The notes: a model not told the origin generated them from the letters alone. Shown: positions 43,885-53,584, counted from the first letter of the stretch. The stretch is 64,000 nucleotides of DNA from Actinoplanes flavus (GCF_017592555.1 NZ_JAGFNS010000036.1:1-64000); one strand, 5' to 3'. A program made the numbers and translations.

Positions 43885-44805
43885 TCAGGATTCTCGGACC
43901 GTGGTGACGAAGCGGTGCACCTCGGTGCGCAGCACTTCGGCCAGTTGGGACAGGCCGGCGTTGGTGCCGTGCCCACCGTCGACCGCGGAGGTGATCCCGC
44001 TGACCAGGTGGTGCATCTCGCGGAGATTGGCGGTGACCGCCTCCAGGACGTCGACCGCGCCACCGGCCGCGGCCTGTACCGCGGTGACCTGCTCGACGAT
44101 GTCGTCCGACGCGGTGGCGGTCTCACCGGCGAGGGTCTTCACCTCGCTGGCCACGATGCTGAAGCCGCGGCCGGCGTCCCCGGCGCGGGCGGCCTCGATG
44201 GTGGCGTTGAGCGCCAGCAGCTTCGTCTGCGCCGCGACCTGGGTGATCAGGTGCACGGCGCGGCGGATCTCGTTCGAGGCCTGGTGAAGGGAGCCCACCG
44301 TGGCGCGTCCGCGTTCGGCGTCGTTGACCGCCCCGGTGGCGAATTCCGCCAGTCCATGGGCCGACGCGCCCATCTCGGTGGCGGCCGTGGCGACCTGTTC
44401 GCTGACCGTCAGCACGGCCGATTCGAGCTGGTCCGCCAGCGCATGACGGGCGCGGTCCGCGGCGGCCAGCCGCTGCGCGTCAGCGCTCATCCCCTCCACG
44501 GCGGTGTTGATGATCGTGACGCTGTTCGCGTAGGCGCCGGGCATGCCGCGCGGCAGGAACCGGCGGTGGAACCGTCCTTCGGCGGACGCTTTCAGGGCGG
44601 CGCCGGACTCACGGACGAACGCGTCGGTCACGTCGAGCAGCCGGTTGATCTCCCGGCGGGCCGCGGCCGCCTCCGGGCTGTCCCCCAGCTGCGGCACCCG
44701 GGCCTCCAGGTCGCCGTCGGCGGCCCGGGCGACGACCTCGGCCAGGACGGCCAGCGCCTGCGTCTCCGCCGGCACCGGCGCCGTTTCGGACTTGCGGCGG
44801 CTCAT
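43885..44805 (-). CDS. Soluble methyl-accepting chemotaxis-type signalling protein
   Basis: 306 residues without membrane segments. The C-terminal signalling domain has the hairpin-tip sequence [20 protein letters not shown] then AGRGFSIVASEVKTLAGETA, the core contact site for CheA/CheW. The N-terminal 100 residues look HAMP-like (LAEVVARAADGDLEARVPQ). ATG 44805 overlaps the TGA of the PAS gene (ATGA 44802-44805). The two together equal an Aer-type receptor split into sensor and output chains. No cheA/cheW is in the window. Confidence 0.85.
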   Translation of the reverse strand: MSRRKSETAPVPAETQALAVLAEVVARAADGDLEARVPQLGDSPEAAAARREINRLLDVTDAFVRESGAALKASAEGRFHRRFLPRGMPGAYANSVTIINTAVEGMSADAQRLAAADRARHALADQLESAVLTVSEQVATAATEMGASAHGLAEFATGAVNDAERGRATVGSLHQASNEIRRAVHLITQVAAQTKLLALNATIEAARAGDAGRGFSIVASEVKTLAGETATASDDIVEQVTAVQAAAGGAVDVLEAVTANLREMHHLVSGITSAVDGGHGTNAGLSQLAEVLRTEVHRFVTTVRES

Positions 44806-45395
44806 GTGCCGGCTCCTTCGTTGGTGAGTTCCCACACGTACTCGTCGTAGGTCTGGCCGCGCTCGGCCAGCAGGTCCTGCAACAACCGGCTGGACGCGGC
44901 CAGACCGGCCGGCCCGCCGAGTCGCCGTTCCTCGGCGCGCAGGCGCTCGTACAGCGCCGCGGCGGCCTTGACCGCGGCCGGGGCCGGCAGCCTTCGGGAC
45001 GAGTGGTAGCCCACGATCCGGCCACCCGCGTCGTAGGAGGGGGTGACATGGGCCAGAACCCAGTAGGCGGCGCCGTCGCTGGCGAGGTTCACCACGTACG
45101 CGAAGATCTCCTGGCCGGTGGCGAGCGTGTCCCACAGCAGTTTGAAGATCGCCTTGGGCATGTCCGGATGCCGGATGAGGTTGTGCGGCTGGCCGATCGC
45201 CTCGTCCTCGGCGAAGACCGAGACCCGCAGGAAGACGTCGTTGGCGTACGTCAGCCGGCCCTTGAGATCCGTCTTCGTCACGATCAGCTCGTGCGCGCCG
45301 AAGGTACGCATCTCACCGGTCGGCCGGGGCGCTGTCTCCCGCACGGTCTCTCCCTCCGCGAACCTCACTTCCTCCCTGTTGATCGGAAGGTGCAC
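44802..45395 (-). CDS. PAS-domain sensor protein (Aer-like)
   Basis: 197 residues. The PAS domain (about 35-140) has the Aer-type signature TKTDLKGRLTYANDVFLRVS, then QPHNLIRHPDMPKAIFKLLW, then YAYWVLAHVTP-like strands (AAYWVLAHVTPSYD). Such PAS domains bind FAD and report redox or energy state. A helical tail (about 155-197) would contact the signalling protein encoded just downstream. GTG 45395 is the start. No membrane segment is seen. Confidence 0.82.
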   Translation of the reverse strand: MHLPINREEVRFAEGETVRETAPRPTGEMRTFGAHELIVTKTDLKGRLTYANDVFLRVSVFAEDEAIGQPHNLIRHPDMPKAIFKLLWDTLATGQEIFAYVVNLASDGAAYWVLAHVTPSYDAGGRIVGYHSSRRLPAPAAVKAAAALYERLRAEERRLGGPAGLAASSRLLQDLLAERGQTYDEYVWELTNEGAGT

Positions 45396-45455
45396 GGCAT
45401 CGGAGGAGCGGCCACTTCGCCCCAGGTCACGGGACCTTCGGCCTATCCGGGGCGG

Positions 45456-45869
45456 TCAGGAACGGATGCCGGCGGCGCGCAGGACCGCGGCGAGCCCGGC
45501 CGGGCTGCCGGGCCAGTGCCGGTGCAGCGCTTGCGGGCCGGCCCGGCGGGCCACCGACCGTAGCGCCAGCGCCACGATGATCGCGTCATCGGCATAGCCG
45601 ACGACGGGAATGAAATCGGGGATCAGATCGATCGGTACGGCGAGGTAGGCCAGCAGCAACCACAGCCGCACCCGTACGCCGCGGGGCAGGCCGGCGTCGG
45701 CGGCGAGCCGTCGGAGCAGGCGAAGGAGGTCCGGCAGCAGCCGGAGCATCTCACCGAGGCCCGGGCGTTCGTAACGGCGCCCCGCCAGCAGCAACGCCAC
45801 GATCAACACCAGCCACACCGCGACCAGGCCCAGGCCGGCACCGATCAGGACCTGCCACGCGATCTCCAT
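45456..45869 (-). CDS. YkvA-like DUF1232 membrane protein
   Basis: 137 residues. An N-terminal membrane helix (WQVLIGAGLGLVAVWLVLIV) is followed by the DUF1232 hallmark YLAVPIDLIPDFIPVVGYAD in a second hydrophobic segment. The family is widespread and poorly characterised. Monocistronic, ATG start. Confidence 0.85.
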   Translation of the reverse strand: MEIAWQVLIGAGLGLVAVWLVLIVALLLAGRRYERPGLGEMLRLLPDLLRLLRRLAADAGLPRGVRVRLWLLLAYLAVPIDLIPDFIPVVGYADDAIIVALALRSVARRAGPQALHRHWPGSPAGLAAVLRAAGIRS

Positions 45870-45940
45870 CAGGATCTGATGGTACGGGGGCCGCGGTCAC
45901 GCCGCCGCCACCGACCCGGCGCGCTGCCGAGAGTGACCGC

Positions 45941-47527
45941 TCAGATCGTGAACCTGTCGACGACGCGCTGGAGGTCCCCGGACATCCCGGCGAGACGGTT
46001 GGCTGCCTGATCGGCCTCGTTCACGCCGGAGGTGGTCTCCTGCACCGAGGCCGCGACCCCGTTGATGGTGTCCGCGACCTGGGCGCCGGCCTCGGCGGCC
46101 TCGGTGACGTTGCGGCTCATCTCGTTGGTGGTGACGGTCTGCTCCTCGACGGCGGAGGCGATCGTGGTCTGGAAGTCGTTGATCTGCCGGATGATCTCGC
46201 CGATCTCCCCGATCGCGGCGACCGCGCCGGCGGTGTCGGACTGGATCGCGGCGACCCGGCGGCTGATGTCCTCGGTCGCCCGGCTGGTCTCCTGGGCAAG
46301 GTCCTTGACTTCGCTGGCGACCACGGCGAATCCCTTGCCCATCTCGCCGGCGCGTGCCGCTTCGATGGTGGCGTTGAGCGCGAGCAGGTTGGTCTGCTCG
46401 GCGATGGCGGTGATCGTGTTGATCACGTTGCCGATCTCGGCCGACGATTCACCGAGTTTGCCCATGACCATGCTGGTGTGCGTGGTGACCTCCACCGCCC
46501 GGGAGGCCACCTGCACGGCCTGCGTGGCACTGTGGCTGATCTCGCGGATGGACGCGCCCATCTCCTCGGCGCCGGCGGCGACCGTCTGGATGTTGTCGGA
46601 CATCGTCGCCGCCGAGTCGGCGACGACGGCCGCCTGCCGGGCGCCCTGTTCGGCGCTGGTCGCGCTGTTGCGGCTGGTCCGGGTCAGCGCCACGGCCTGG
46701 TCGGCGAGGTTGCGGGCGTGGTCGCTCAGGTCCGTGACGGTCTGGCGCAGGGTGTCGGTGGCTCGGCGCAGCGAGTCGGCCATGTGGCCGACCTCGTCGC
46801 GTTGCCGCACCCGGGGGTCTCCGGAGAGGTCCCCTTCGGCGACCCGGTCCAGGACCTCACCGACCCGGCGCAGTGGCTGCACGATCAGGCTTGCCACGTA
46901 CAGCGCGGCGATCACCGCGACCACCAGCGCCACGATCGCGGCGACGATGATCAGGACGCGGGTCTGCGACACGGTCTCGTCGAACTTCTCGCCCTGCAGC
47001 AGCGCCGCGTCGGCGTACGCGATCTCGTCATTGATCAACGTCTCGTACGCCTTACGCAGGTCACGGTTTTCGCCCAGGGCCGCCCGGATCGCGGCCTCGG
47101 GACGGGTCCGGTAGAGCGCGAACTCGGACTCCAGCGCGGCGAACCAGGTGTCCGTGGCGGACTTGATCGCGTCGATGCGTTCCGCCGCCGCCGGGTCGGC
47201 GACCGCCCGCGCCGCGGCCAGTCCGGCGTCGACCGCCTCTTTCCGGTTCAGCGCCTCCTCGCTGAAGTCGGCGTCGCCCTCGAGCAGGAAGCCGCGCTCG
47301 TCGTTGGCGGCCGTCTTCGCGCTCAGTGCGGCGTTGTTGAGGTTGGTGCTGTACGGCAGGACCTCGGCGATCTCGGTGTTCCGGCTGGTCTGCAGGTCAC
47401 CGATCCGGGCGACGCTCAGCGCCCCGACGGCCACGGTCCCGGCGACCGCCACGCCGGCGACCGCCAGTACCTTCGTGGAGACCTTCCGGTCCCGGCACCA
47501 CTGTCCCAGTCCACGGCTGCCTGCCAC
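45941..47527 (-). CDS. Membrane methyl-accepting chemotaxis protein
   Basis: 528 residues from GTG 47527, chosen because GAGGGG lies six bases upstream; a longer frame to 47587 lacks this. First membrane helix about 18-40 ([20 protein letters not shown]), periplasmic-side four-helix sensor (about 41-185), second membrane helix ([20 protein letters not shown]), HAMP domain ([18 protein letters not shown]), then a full signalling domain with [20 protein letters not shown] and [18 protein letters not shown]. The ligand is unknown. It is separate from the split Aer pair. Confidence 0.9.
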   Translation of the reverse strand: MAGSRGLGQWCRDRKVSTKVLAVAGVAVAGTVAVGALSVARIGDLQTSRNTEIAEVLPYSTNLNNAALSAKTAANDERGFLLEGDADFSEEALNRKEAVDAGLAAARAVADPAAAERIDAIKSATDTWFAALESEFALYRTRPEAAIRAALGENRDLRKAYETLINDEIAYADAALLQGEKFDETVSQTRVLIIVAAIVALVVAVIAALYVASLIVQPLRRVGEVLDRVAEGDLSGDPRVRQRDEVGHMADSLRRATDTLRQTVTDLSDHARNLADQAVALTRTSRNSATSAEQGARQAAVVADSAATMSDNIQTVAAGAEEMGASIREISHSATQAVQVASRAVEVTTHTSMVMGKLGESSAEIGNVINTITAIAEQTNLLALNATIEAARAGEMGKGFAVVASEVKDLAQETSRATEDISRRVAAIQSDTAGAVAAIGEIGEIIRQINDFQTTIASAVEEQTVTTNEMSRNVTEAAEAGAQVADTINGVAASVQETTSGVNEADQAANRLAGMSGDLQRVVDRFTI

Positions 47528-47689
47528 GTCGATCCCCTCGTTCCGGCGCCGCTCCTTCGCCAGGCGGACGCGCTCTTGAGTCGGCACCCCTGGTGATCTC
47601 GCCGGCGGCGTTCGCGCAGTGGCCAGATGACGTCACCCTAGGCCACGTTTCACGCCTTACACGCCGAATGCGGCAATAGCCCCCGGCGA

Positions 47690-48481
47690 TCAGTCGGCGA
47701 CATGGGCGGTGTTGTCGAGCCAGTGCCGGGCGAGGTCGACGTCGCCGTCGATGCCGATGGTTTCGTCGCCGGTGAGGGGCCGGCGCCGGGTCATGATCAA
47801 CAGCAGGGAGGCGGCCGGTCCGGTCACCGTCACATCGGCGTCGCCGGTCGCGAGCCGCCAGGTGGCGCCGCCGGGTCGCCGTTCGACGAGCCAGGCGCCG
47901 TCCCCGGTGTCGGTGGCCCGCCACTGCAGGGTCTGGCCGGTGCCCCGGATGGCCTCGGCCGACGGCGACCGCAGCATCGCCCAGGTGGGCGAGGTGAGCA
48001 TCGCGAGATGGTTGCTGATCAGCGCGGCCGCGATGTCGGGGGCGATGTCGGCCGGCCGGCCCGCCGCGTTGGCCGCGTCGAAGCCGTGGACGACCGTCTC
48101 GTTGAGGACGCTGGTCAGCCAGAACCGTGTCCCGGTCCGTTCGTCGCCCGCGGCGTTGAACACCGCGGCGTCGAGAGCGTCGTCGGAGCACGCGCTCGTG
48201 ACCCGCTGTGCGGAGCCGGACAGCCAGGCGTCCCATTCGCCGGGGTCGGCGGGCAGGACGGCCATCTCCGTGGGCAGCTGTGCGGGGTCGGTGACGCGCC
48301 GTTCGATGATCTCCGCCACCCAGTGCTGGGTCTGGCCGACGTGTTCGACGAGGTCGGCGACGGTCCACTCCGGTGTGGTGGGCACGGCGGTGTCCGGTCC
48401 GGCCGCGGCGGCGGACCGGGCCAGGCCCCGGGTGTGTTCGACGATCGATCGCCGGGCATGTTCCGCGTTCAGGTCGCTCAT
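47690..48481 (-). CDS. DinB/maleylpyruvate-isomerase-type (mycothiol-dependent) protein
   Basis: 263 residues from ATG 48481, with AAGGATG upstream. The N-terminal four-helix bundle has metal-ligand histidines in DLVEHVGQTQHWV and NETVVHGFDAANAAG, typical of the mycothiol-dependent maleylpyruvate isomerase fold (TIGR03083-like). A small C-terminal alpha/beta domain follows (ADVTVTGPAASLLLIMTRRR). These enzymes use mycothiol in detoxification or isomerisation; the substrate is unknown. Confidence 0.82.
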   Translation of the reverse strand: MSDLNAEHARRSIVEHTRGLARSAAAAGPDTAVPTTPEWTVADLVEHVGQTQHWVAEIIERRVTDPAQLPTEMAVLPADPGEWDAWLSGSAQRVTSACSDDALDAAVFNAAGDERTGTRFWLTSVLNETVVHGFDAANAAGRPADIAPDIAAALISNHLAMLTSPTWAMLRSPSAEAIRGTGQTLQWRATDTGDGAWLVERRPGGATWRLATGDADVTVTGPAASLLLIMTRRRPLTGDETIGIDGDVDLARHWLDNTAHVAD

Positions 48482-48578
48482 CACATCATCCTTAGTCTCG
48501 GGTTCGCTGTGATGGGTAGACCCGGCGGCCCGGCCGAACTCATCGCGGCGGGCCCTTTCAGGATGACCCGGCCGAGCG

Positions 48579-49223
48579 TCAACGCGTCTCGGGTGCCTCC
48601 GGCGAGGGCGCCCCGGGGCCGGCGAGCCGGGCGACGAGCAGTTCGAGCTGGGCGGCGTACCGCTGGTGGAACTCCGGCGAGTCGGCGGCGAGGCCGGTGA
48701 ACTGGCGAGCGACCTGTGGCACCACGGTCGGCGCCAGGACGGCGCCGAAGAGCACCAGCATCACGTACGCCGGATCGAGGTCGGCGGCGATCTCGCCCGC
48801 CTCCTGGCGGCGCCGCAGATCGTCGACCATGCCGGCGAAGATCGGGTCGTCGGGCATCGGCTCGGTGTCGGTGAGCCCGCTGAAGGCGAGAAGGCGGGCC
48901 CCGGACCGGTGTTCCACGTTCATCCGGAGGAAGTCGGTGACCACCTCGGCGAGGGGACGGTCGGCCGCGGTGACCGGGCCGCTGATCGTCTTCCAGCGGT
49001 CCTGGAGTGCGCGGAACAACCCCTCCTTGCCGTCGAAGTAGTACGAGATCAGCTGTTGGTTGACGCCCGCCCGCCGGGCGATCGCGCTGATCCTGGCCCC
49101 CGCGTAGCCGTGCTCACCGAACTCGATCTCGGCCGCCTCGAGCAGGCGCTCACGGGTGCGCTCGGAGTCTCGCTTGCGGTCCGGGCCGCGCGGAGAACGG
49201 CGAGGTGGGTTCACGGCGATCAC
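48579..49223 (-). CDS. TetR-family transcriptional regulator
   Basis: About 214 residues from GTG 49223; GTG 49214 and TTG 49244 are alternatives. The HTH is clear (RERLLEAAEIEFGEHGYAGA then RISAIARRAGVNQQLISYYF), followed by the usual TetR ligand domain. It is divergent from the FAD monooxygenase across 64 bp that holds a TCAA-N8-TTGA palindrome. It is likely an autoregulated repressor of that enzyme. Confidence 0.88.
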   Translation of the reverse strand: MIAVNPPRRSPRGPDRKRDSERTRERLLEAAEIEFGEHGYAGARISAIARRAGVNQQLISYYFDGKEGLFRALQDRWKTISGPVTAADRPLAEVVTDFLRMNVEHRSGARLLAFSGLTDTEPMPDDPIFAGMVDDLRRRQEAGEIAADLDPAYVMLVLFGAVLAPTVVPQVARQFTGLAADSPEFHQRYAAQLELLVARLAGPGAPSPEAPETR

Positions 49224-49240
49224 CGTAGCACCCGAATTAT

Positions 49241-49256
49241 TCAATCGTTTGTTTGA
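49241..49256. promoter_or_regulatory. Probable TetR operator
   Basis: TCAATCGTTTGTTTGA has TCAA/TTGA arms and lies in the middle of the 64-bp divergent TetR/monooxygenase spacer, where one bound dimer could block both promoters. Confidence 0.45.
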
Positions 49257-49287
49257 CTAAATCAGGTGACGGATTGAAACTGGGGGC

Positions 49288-50547
49288 ATGACGAACTTCC
49301 ACGTACTGGTGATCGGAGCCGGCATCGGCGGCCTCGCCCTCACCCAGGGTCTGCGCCAGGCCGGGGTGCGGGTCACCGTCTTCGAACGCACCCGATCCCG
49401 CACCGACTGGCTGCAGGGCTACCGCATCCACATCAACCCGGCCGGGAGCCGCGCCCTGCACGACTGCCTGCCCCCCGAGGCCTGGCAGCGCTTCCTGGAC
49501 ACGGTCTCCACCGTGGGCGGCGGCTTCGGCTTCGTCACCGAACACCTGCGTGACCTGCTGCGATTCACCGAGCAGGAGATCACCCCGGACGCCGGGCCGG
49601 CCGACGCCCACCACGGCGCCAGCCGCATCGGACTCCGCGAGGCCCTGCTCACCGGGCTCGACGACGAGGTGCTCCACCTGGGGGCCGAGTTCGAGCGCTA
49701 CTCGATCGCGCCCGACGGGCGCGTCACCGCACACTTCACCGACGGCAGCGCGGCGACCGGCGACCTGCTGGTCGGTGCCGACGGCGCCAATTCACGGGTA
49801 CGCGGTCAGCTCCTGCCCCACGCCCGCCGCATCGACACCGGCGTCCTCGCGATCGCCGGCAAGCATCGCCTCCCCGACTCCGACCTGCCGACGGTCCTCG
49901 TCCGGGACACCAACATGGTGATCCCGGCCGGACGCGGCTCCCTGTTCACCTCGGTCTGGCATCCCGACCGGGTCGCCCCCGCCGGAGACTCGTTGCCGCT
50001 CGACACCTCGAGCGCGTACGCCATCTGGGGATTCGGCGACGCCACCGCGACGTTCCCGCCCGGCGTGACGGATCTGTCCGGAGACGACCTGCAGCGTCTC
50101 GTCCTGGAACGCACGGCCGGCTGGGCGAACGGGCTACGCCGGCTGATCGAAGGCTCCGACCCGGCGACGGTCAACGCCATCCGGGTACGCAGCGCCACCC
50201 CGGTCGGCCCCTGGGAGACCGGCCCGGTCACCCTGCTCGGCGACGCGATCCACAACATGACCCCGATGGCCGGCATCGGCGCGAACACCGCCCTGCGCGA
50301 CGCCGACCTGCTGCGCCGCCGGCTACTCGCGGCCGACCGGGGCGACATTCCGCTGCACCGGGCGGTGCGCGACTACGAGGAGGAGATGCGCGGGTACGGC
50401 TTCGCCGCGGTCGCCCAGTCGCTGCGCAACGCCCGGATGTCCGCATCGGGCAGTCGCGCCGGCCGGTACGCCTTCCGCGCCGTCCTGCGGAGCGTGCACG
50501 CCGTCCCACCGCTCAGGCGCAGAATGGCGACCGGCCTGGGCTCCTAG
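49288..50547 (+). CDS. FAD-dependent aromatic monooxygenase
   Basis: 419 residues. The FAD Rossmann motif GAGIGGLALTQGL is near the N-terminus, the middle DG motif is LLVGADGANSRVR, and the C-terminal GD motif is LLGDAIHNMTPMAGIGANTA. This is the PHBH-like class A flavoprotein hydroxylase layout (NAD(P)H-driven hydroxylation of aromatics or polyketides, often antibiotic inactivation). ATG 49288 follows GGGGG. Expression is presumably controlled by the divergent TetR protein. Confidence 0.9.
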   Translation: MTNFHVLVIGAGIGGLALTQGLRQAGVRVTVFERTRSRTDWLQGYRIHINPAGSRALHDCLPPEAWQRFLDTVSTVGGGFGFVTEHLRDLLRFTEQEITPDAGPADAHHGASRIGLREALLTGLDDEVLHLGAEFERYSIAPDGRVTAHFTDGSAATGDLLVGADGANSRVRGQLLPHARRIDTGVLAIAGKHRLPDSDLPTVLVRDTNMVIPAGRGSLFTSVWHPDRVAPAGDSLPLDTSSAYAIWGFGDATATFPPGVTDLSGDDLQRLVLERTAGWANGLRRLIEGSDPATVNAIRVRSATPVGPWETGPVTLLGDAIHNMTPMAGIGANTALRDADLLRRRLLAADRGDIPLHRAVRDYEEEMRGYGFAAVAQSLRNARMSASGSRAGRYAFRAVLRSVHAVPPLRRRMATGLGS

Positions 50548-50556
50548 CGACGATCA

Positions 50557-50772
50557 TCATGTCCGCTTCCTCTGCCGGGCTCGGGCGGCCTCTCGCTGCG
50601 CGCACCATGCCTCGATGTCGGCGGCCAGCCAGATCTTGCCCTGACCGAGTTCGGCGACCGGGCGCGGGAAATCGGCCCGGCTCGTGATCTGATACACCCG
50701 CTGACGGCTGAGCCAGCCCAGCCGCACCCGGATTTCATGGCTGCCGACCAGCGACAGCTTCCGCGTTCCCAT
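50557..50772 (-). CDS. Small AlpA/excisionase-like helix-turn-helix protein
   Basis: 71 residues. The sequence SHEIRVRLGWLSRQRVYQIT followed by RADFPRPVAELGQGKIWLA and ADIEAWCAQR is the winged HTH of AlpA/MerR-type small regulators that begin phage and integrative-element modules. ATG 50772 lies exactly seven bases after a TACCAT -10-like hexamer on the minus strand, so a leaderless transcript is likely. No integrase is adjacent. Confidence 0.7.
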   Translation of the reverse strand: MGTRKLSLVGSHEIRVRLGWLSRQRVYQITSRADFPRPVAELGQGKIWLAADIEAWCAQREAARARQRKRT

Positions 50773-51173
50773 GAACACGATGGTAGTCGCTGGACAAGAT
50801 TCCCAGCGACAAGGTCACCCGCACCGGGGTCTAGGCACGAGCAGCGGCGATCCCGGCGCCCGCTCGTCGCCGATCAGCCGAGTCGACCGAGGACGTGGTG
50901 GCGCGTCCGGCCCTCCACCCTTCGGTCGATCATGGACCTACCGCAGGTCGAGGTCCGCGGCGTAGAGGCGCAGGTGCCCGATCAACAGCTGGGAGCGGTC
51001 GGGCCGGTCGCGGACGAGTTCGGACACCCGCCGCGGTTCCCGGACGACCGCCGGGACGGCGCGCGGTTTCCGCGAAAAACCTGACGGGCCGGAGAGTCGC
51101 TGCGCGCCGTGGGGATCGGGGCGGCCGTACCCTCGGAGCCGTCACCGACGACCTCGCCCGCGGGAGAAAGCCG
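50773..51173. other. 401-bp stretch without a recognised gene
   Basis: An inverted repeat, GTCGCTGG (50786-50793) and CCAGCGAC (50803-50810), sits just upstream of the small HTH gene and could be its operator. The rest is GC-rich with only chance frames. GGGAGAAAG at 51163-51171 is the ribosome site of the next gene. Confidence 0.45.
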
Positions 51174-51947
51174 ATGAGCGTTCTGAAGGCCCTGTTGTCC
51201 GGACTCGGCGCCGGTTCGATCGAGGTCGTCGACCTCACCGCGCCGCTGTCGGCGAGCACGCCGATCCTGCAGCTGCCGCCGCCGTTCGCCAACACGATCC
51301 CGTTCGGGCTCGAGGAGATCAGCCGGTACGACGACCGCGGCCCCGCCTGGTACTGGAACGACATCCACACCGGCGAGCACACCGGCACCCATTTCGACGC
51401 GCCGATCCACTGGGTGACCGGCCGGGACGGTGACGACGTGTCGCAGGTGCCGCCGCGGCGGCTGGTCGCGCCGGCGGTGGTCGTCGACGTCGCCGACCGG
51501 GTCGCGAAGGACCCGGACTTCCTGCTCGAGGTGCGGCACCTGCGCGAGTGGGAGGACCGGCACGGGCCGCTGCCCGACGGCGGGTGGCTGCTGCTGCGCA
51601 CCGGCTGGGACGCCCGTTCCGGTGACCAGGAGGCGTTCCTGAACGCGAACGAGACCGGCCCGCACACCCCGGGCGTGTCGGTGGAGGCCGCGCGCTGGCT
51701 GGCCGAGGAGTCGCCGGTGATCGGCATCGGTGTGGAGACCGTCGGCACCGACGCGGGTGCCGCGCACGCGTTCGACCCGCCGTTCCCGTGCCACTCCTAC
51801 CTGCTGGGGGCCGACAAGTACGGGCTCACCCAACTGCGCAATCTGGACCGGCTGCCGCCTACCGGGGCGGTGGTGATCGCGCCGCCGCTGCCGATCGTCG
51901 GCGGTTCCGGCAGCCCGGTGCGCGTCCTGGCTCTGATCGAGAAGTGA
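51174..51947 (+). CDS. Cyclase/kynurenine-formamidase-like metal hydrolase
   Basis: 257 residues. The family motif HxGTHxDxPxH is present as HTGTHFDAPIHW (metal-binding histidines and Asp), with the C-terminal VETVGTDAG block and PPFPCHSYLL. Members hydrolyse amides or lactone-like bonds, or act in dehydration. ATG 51174 is preceded by GGGAGAAAG. The stop overlaps the ThDP-enzyme start (GTGA 51944-51947), so the two enzymes probably act in one degradation pathway. Confidence 0.85.
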   Translation: MSVLKALLSGLGAGSIEVVDLTAPLSASTPILQLPPPFANTIPFGLEEISRYDDRGPAWYWNDIHTGEHTGTHFDAPIHWVTGRDGDDVSQVPPRRLVAPAVVVDVADRVAKDPDFLLEVRHLREWEDRHGPLPDGGWLLLRTGWDARSGDQEAFLNANETGPHTPGVSVEAARWLAEESPVIGIGVETVGTDAGAAHAFDPPFPCHSYLLGADKYGLTQLRNLDRLPPTGAVVIAPPLPIVGGSGSPVRVLALIEK

Positions 51948-53584
51948 GCGACCACACCGTGGCCGACCTGGTCGGCGAGACGCTCGCGAAACTCGGCGCG
52001 GACCGGGTGTTCGGCGTCGTGGGCAGCGGCAACTTCCACGTCACGAACGCTCTGGTCGCGCACGGGGCCCGGTTCGTGGCGACCCGGCACGAGGGTGGCG
52101 CGGCCACGGCGGCTGACGCGTACGCGCGGGTCAGCGGCCGTCCCGGGCTGGTCACGGTGCATCAGGGCTGTGGGCTGACGAACGCGATGACCGGCATCGC
52201 GGAGGCGGCGAAAAGCCGTACCCCGATGGTGGTTCTGGCCGCGGAGCCGGCCGCGACCGCGCTGCGCTCCAACTTCCGGGTGGACCAGGACGCGCTGGCC
52301 CGCGCGGTCGGCGCGATCCCGGACCGGGTGCACAGCGCGCAGACCGCGGTCGCCGACACCGCCCGGGCCTGGCGGACCGCGGTCCGCGAGCGGCGGACCG
52401 TGGTGCTCAACCTGCCGCTGGACGTGCAGGCCGCGGCCGCCGAGCCGGCCGATCCGCCACCGGCGCCGGCGGTGCAGCCGCCGCGCGCCTCCGACGACGC
52501 GGTGACCGCTCTGGCCCATCTGCTGGGCGGGGCCGAACGGCCGGTCTTCATCGCCGGCCGGGGTGCGGTCGCGGCCGGCGCGGAGGTGGCCGACCTGGCC
52601 GTGGCGTGCGGTGCGCTGCTGGCCACGTCGGCCGCCGCGCGGGGCCTGTTCGCCGGCGACGACTGGAACCTGGACGTCTCCGGCGGTTTCGCGACCCCGG
52701 TGGCGGCCGAGCTGATCCGCGCCGCCGACGTGGTGGTCGCCTGGGGCGCGTCGCTGAACATGTGGACCAGCCGGCACGGTTCGCTGATCGGCCCGGACAC
52801 CGTGGTGGTGCAGGTGGACCTGGACGAGGCCGCCTTCGGCGTCCACCATCGCATCGATCTCGGCGTCTGCGGTGACGCGGGGCCGACGGCGGTCGCGGTG
52901 GCTGCCGCGCTGCCCGGGCAGCGGGTCGCCTACCGGACCGATCCGGTACGCGCGAAGCTGCGCACCGGCGCACGCTGGCGTGACGTGCCGTTCGACGACG
53001 ACGGCGACGACACCCACATCGACCCGCGGACGCTGGCGATCGCCCTCGACGACCTGCTGCCGACCGAGCGGGTGGTGTCCGTCGACTCGGGCAACTTCAT
53101 GGGCTACCCGTCGATGTTCATGTCCGTACCGGATCATCGCGGGTTCTGTTTCACGCAGGCGTTCCAGTCGATCGGCCTGGGCCTGGCCACCGCCCTCGGA
53201 GCGGCCCTGGCGAGCCCCGGCCGGCTGCCGGTGGCGGCGTGCGGCGACGGCGGTTTCCTGATGGGCATCGCCGAACTCGACACCATCCGTCGGCTCAACC
53301 TCGGCATGCTCATCGTGATCTGGAACGACGAGGCGTACGGCGCCGAGGTGCATCATTTCGGCCCGGCCGGGCACCCGATCTCCACGGTCGTCTTCCCGGA
53401 GACCGACCTGGCGGCGATCGCCCGCGGGCACGGCTGCGCCGCGGTCACGGTACGCGGCCCGAACGATCTGGAACCGGTCCGCGAGTGGCTGGCCGGCCCG
53501 CGGGACGTCCCGATGGTCGTCGACGCGAAGGTGGCATCCGGCCGCCCGGCCTGGTGGCTGGAGGAGGCGTTCCGCGGCCATTGA
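51944..53584 (+). CDS. Thiamine-diphosphate-dependent enzyme (acetolactate synthase/benzoylformate decarboxylase-like)
   Basis: 546 residues. The catalytic Glu is in RHEGGAATAADAYAR (N-terminal PYR domain). The ThDP-binding motif is CGDGGFLMGIAELDTIRRLN followed by IVIWNDEAYG (GDG...ND). The central domain (about 190-330) is a nucleotide-fold domain as in acetolactate synthase. No regulatory subunit gene follows, so a catabolic decarboxylase or lyase acting with the coupled cyclase is more likely than branched-chain synthesis. Confidence 0.85.
   Translation: MSDHTVADLVGETLAKLGADRVFGVVGSGNFHVTNALVAHGARFVATRHEGGAATAADAYARVSGRPGLVTVHQGCGLTNAMTGIAEAAKSRTPMVVLAAEPAATALRSNFRVDQDALARAVGAIPDRVHSAQTAVADTARAWRTAVRERRTVVLNLPLDVQAAAAEPADPPPAPAVQPPRASDDAVTALAHLLGGAERPVFIAGRGAVAAGAEVADLAVACGALLATSAAARGLFAGDDWNLDVSGGFATPVAAELIRAADVVVAWGASLNMWTSRHGSLIGPDTVVVQVDLDEAAFGVHHRIDLGVCGDAGPTAVAVAAALPGQRVAYRTDPVRAKLRTGARWRDVPFDDDGDDTHIDPRTLAIALDDLLPTERVVSVDSGNFMGYPSMFMSVPDHRGFCFTQAFQSIGLGLATALGAALASPGRLPVAACGDGGFLMGIAELDTIRRLNLGMLIVIWNDEAYGAEVHHFGPAGHPISTVVFPETDLAAIARGHGCAAVTVRGPNDLEPVREWLAGPRDVPMVVDAKVASGRPAWWLEEAFRGH

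Noticed and set aside
47397-48368. 323-codon minus-strand frame over the DinB-like gene and the chemoreceptor start
   Set aside because: Different frame of two real genes; Arg-rich without motifs.
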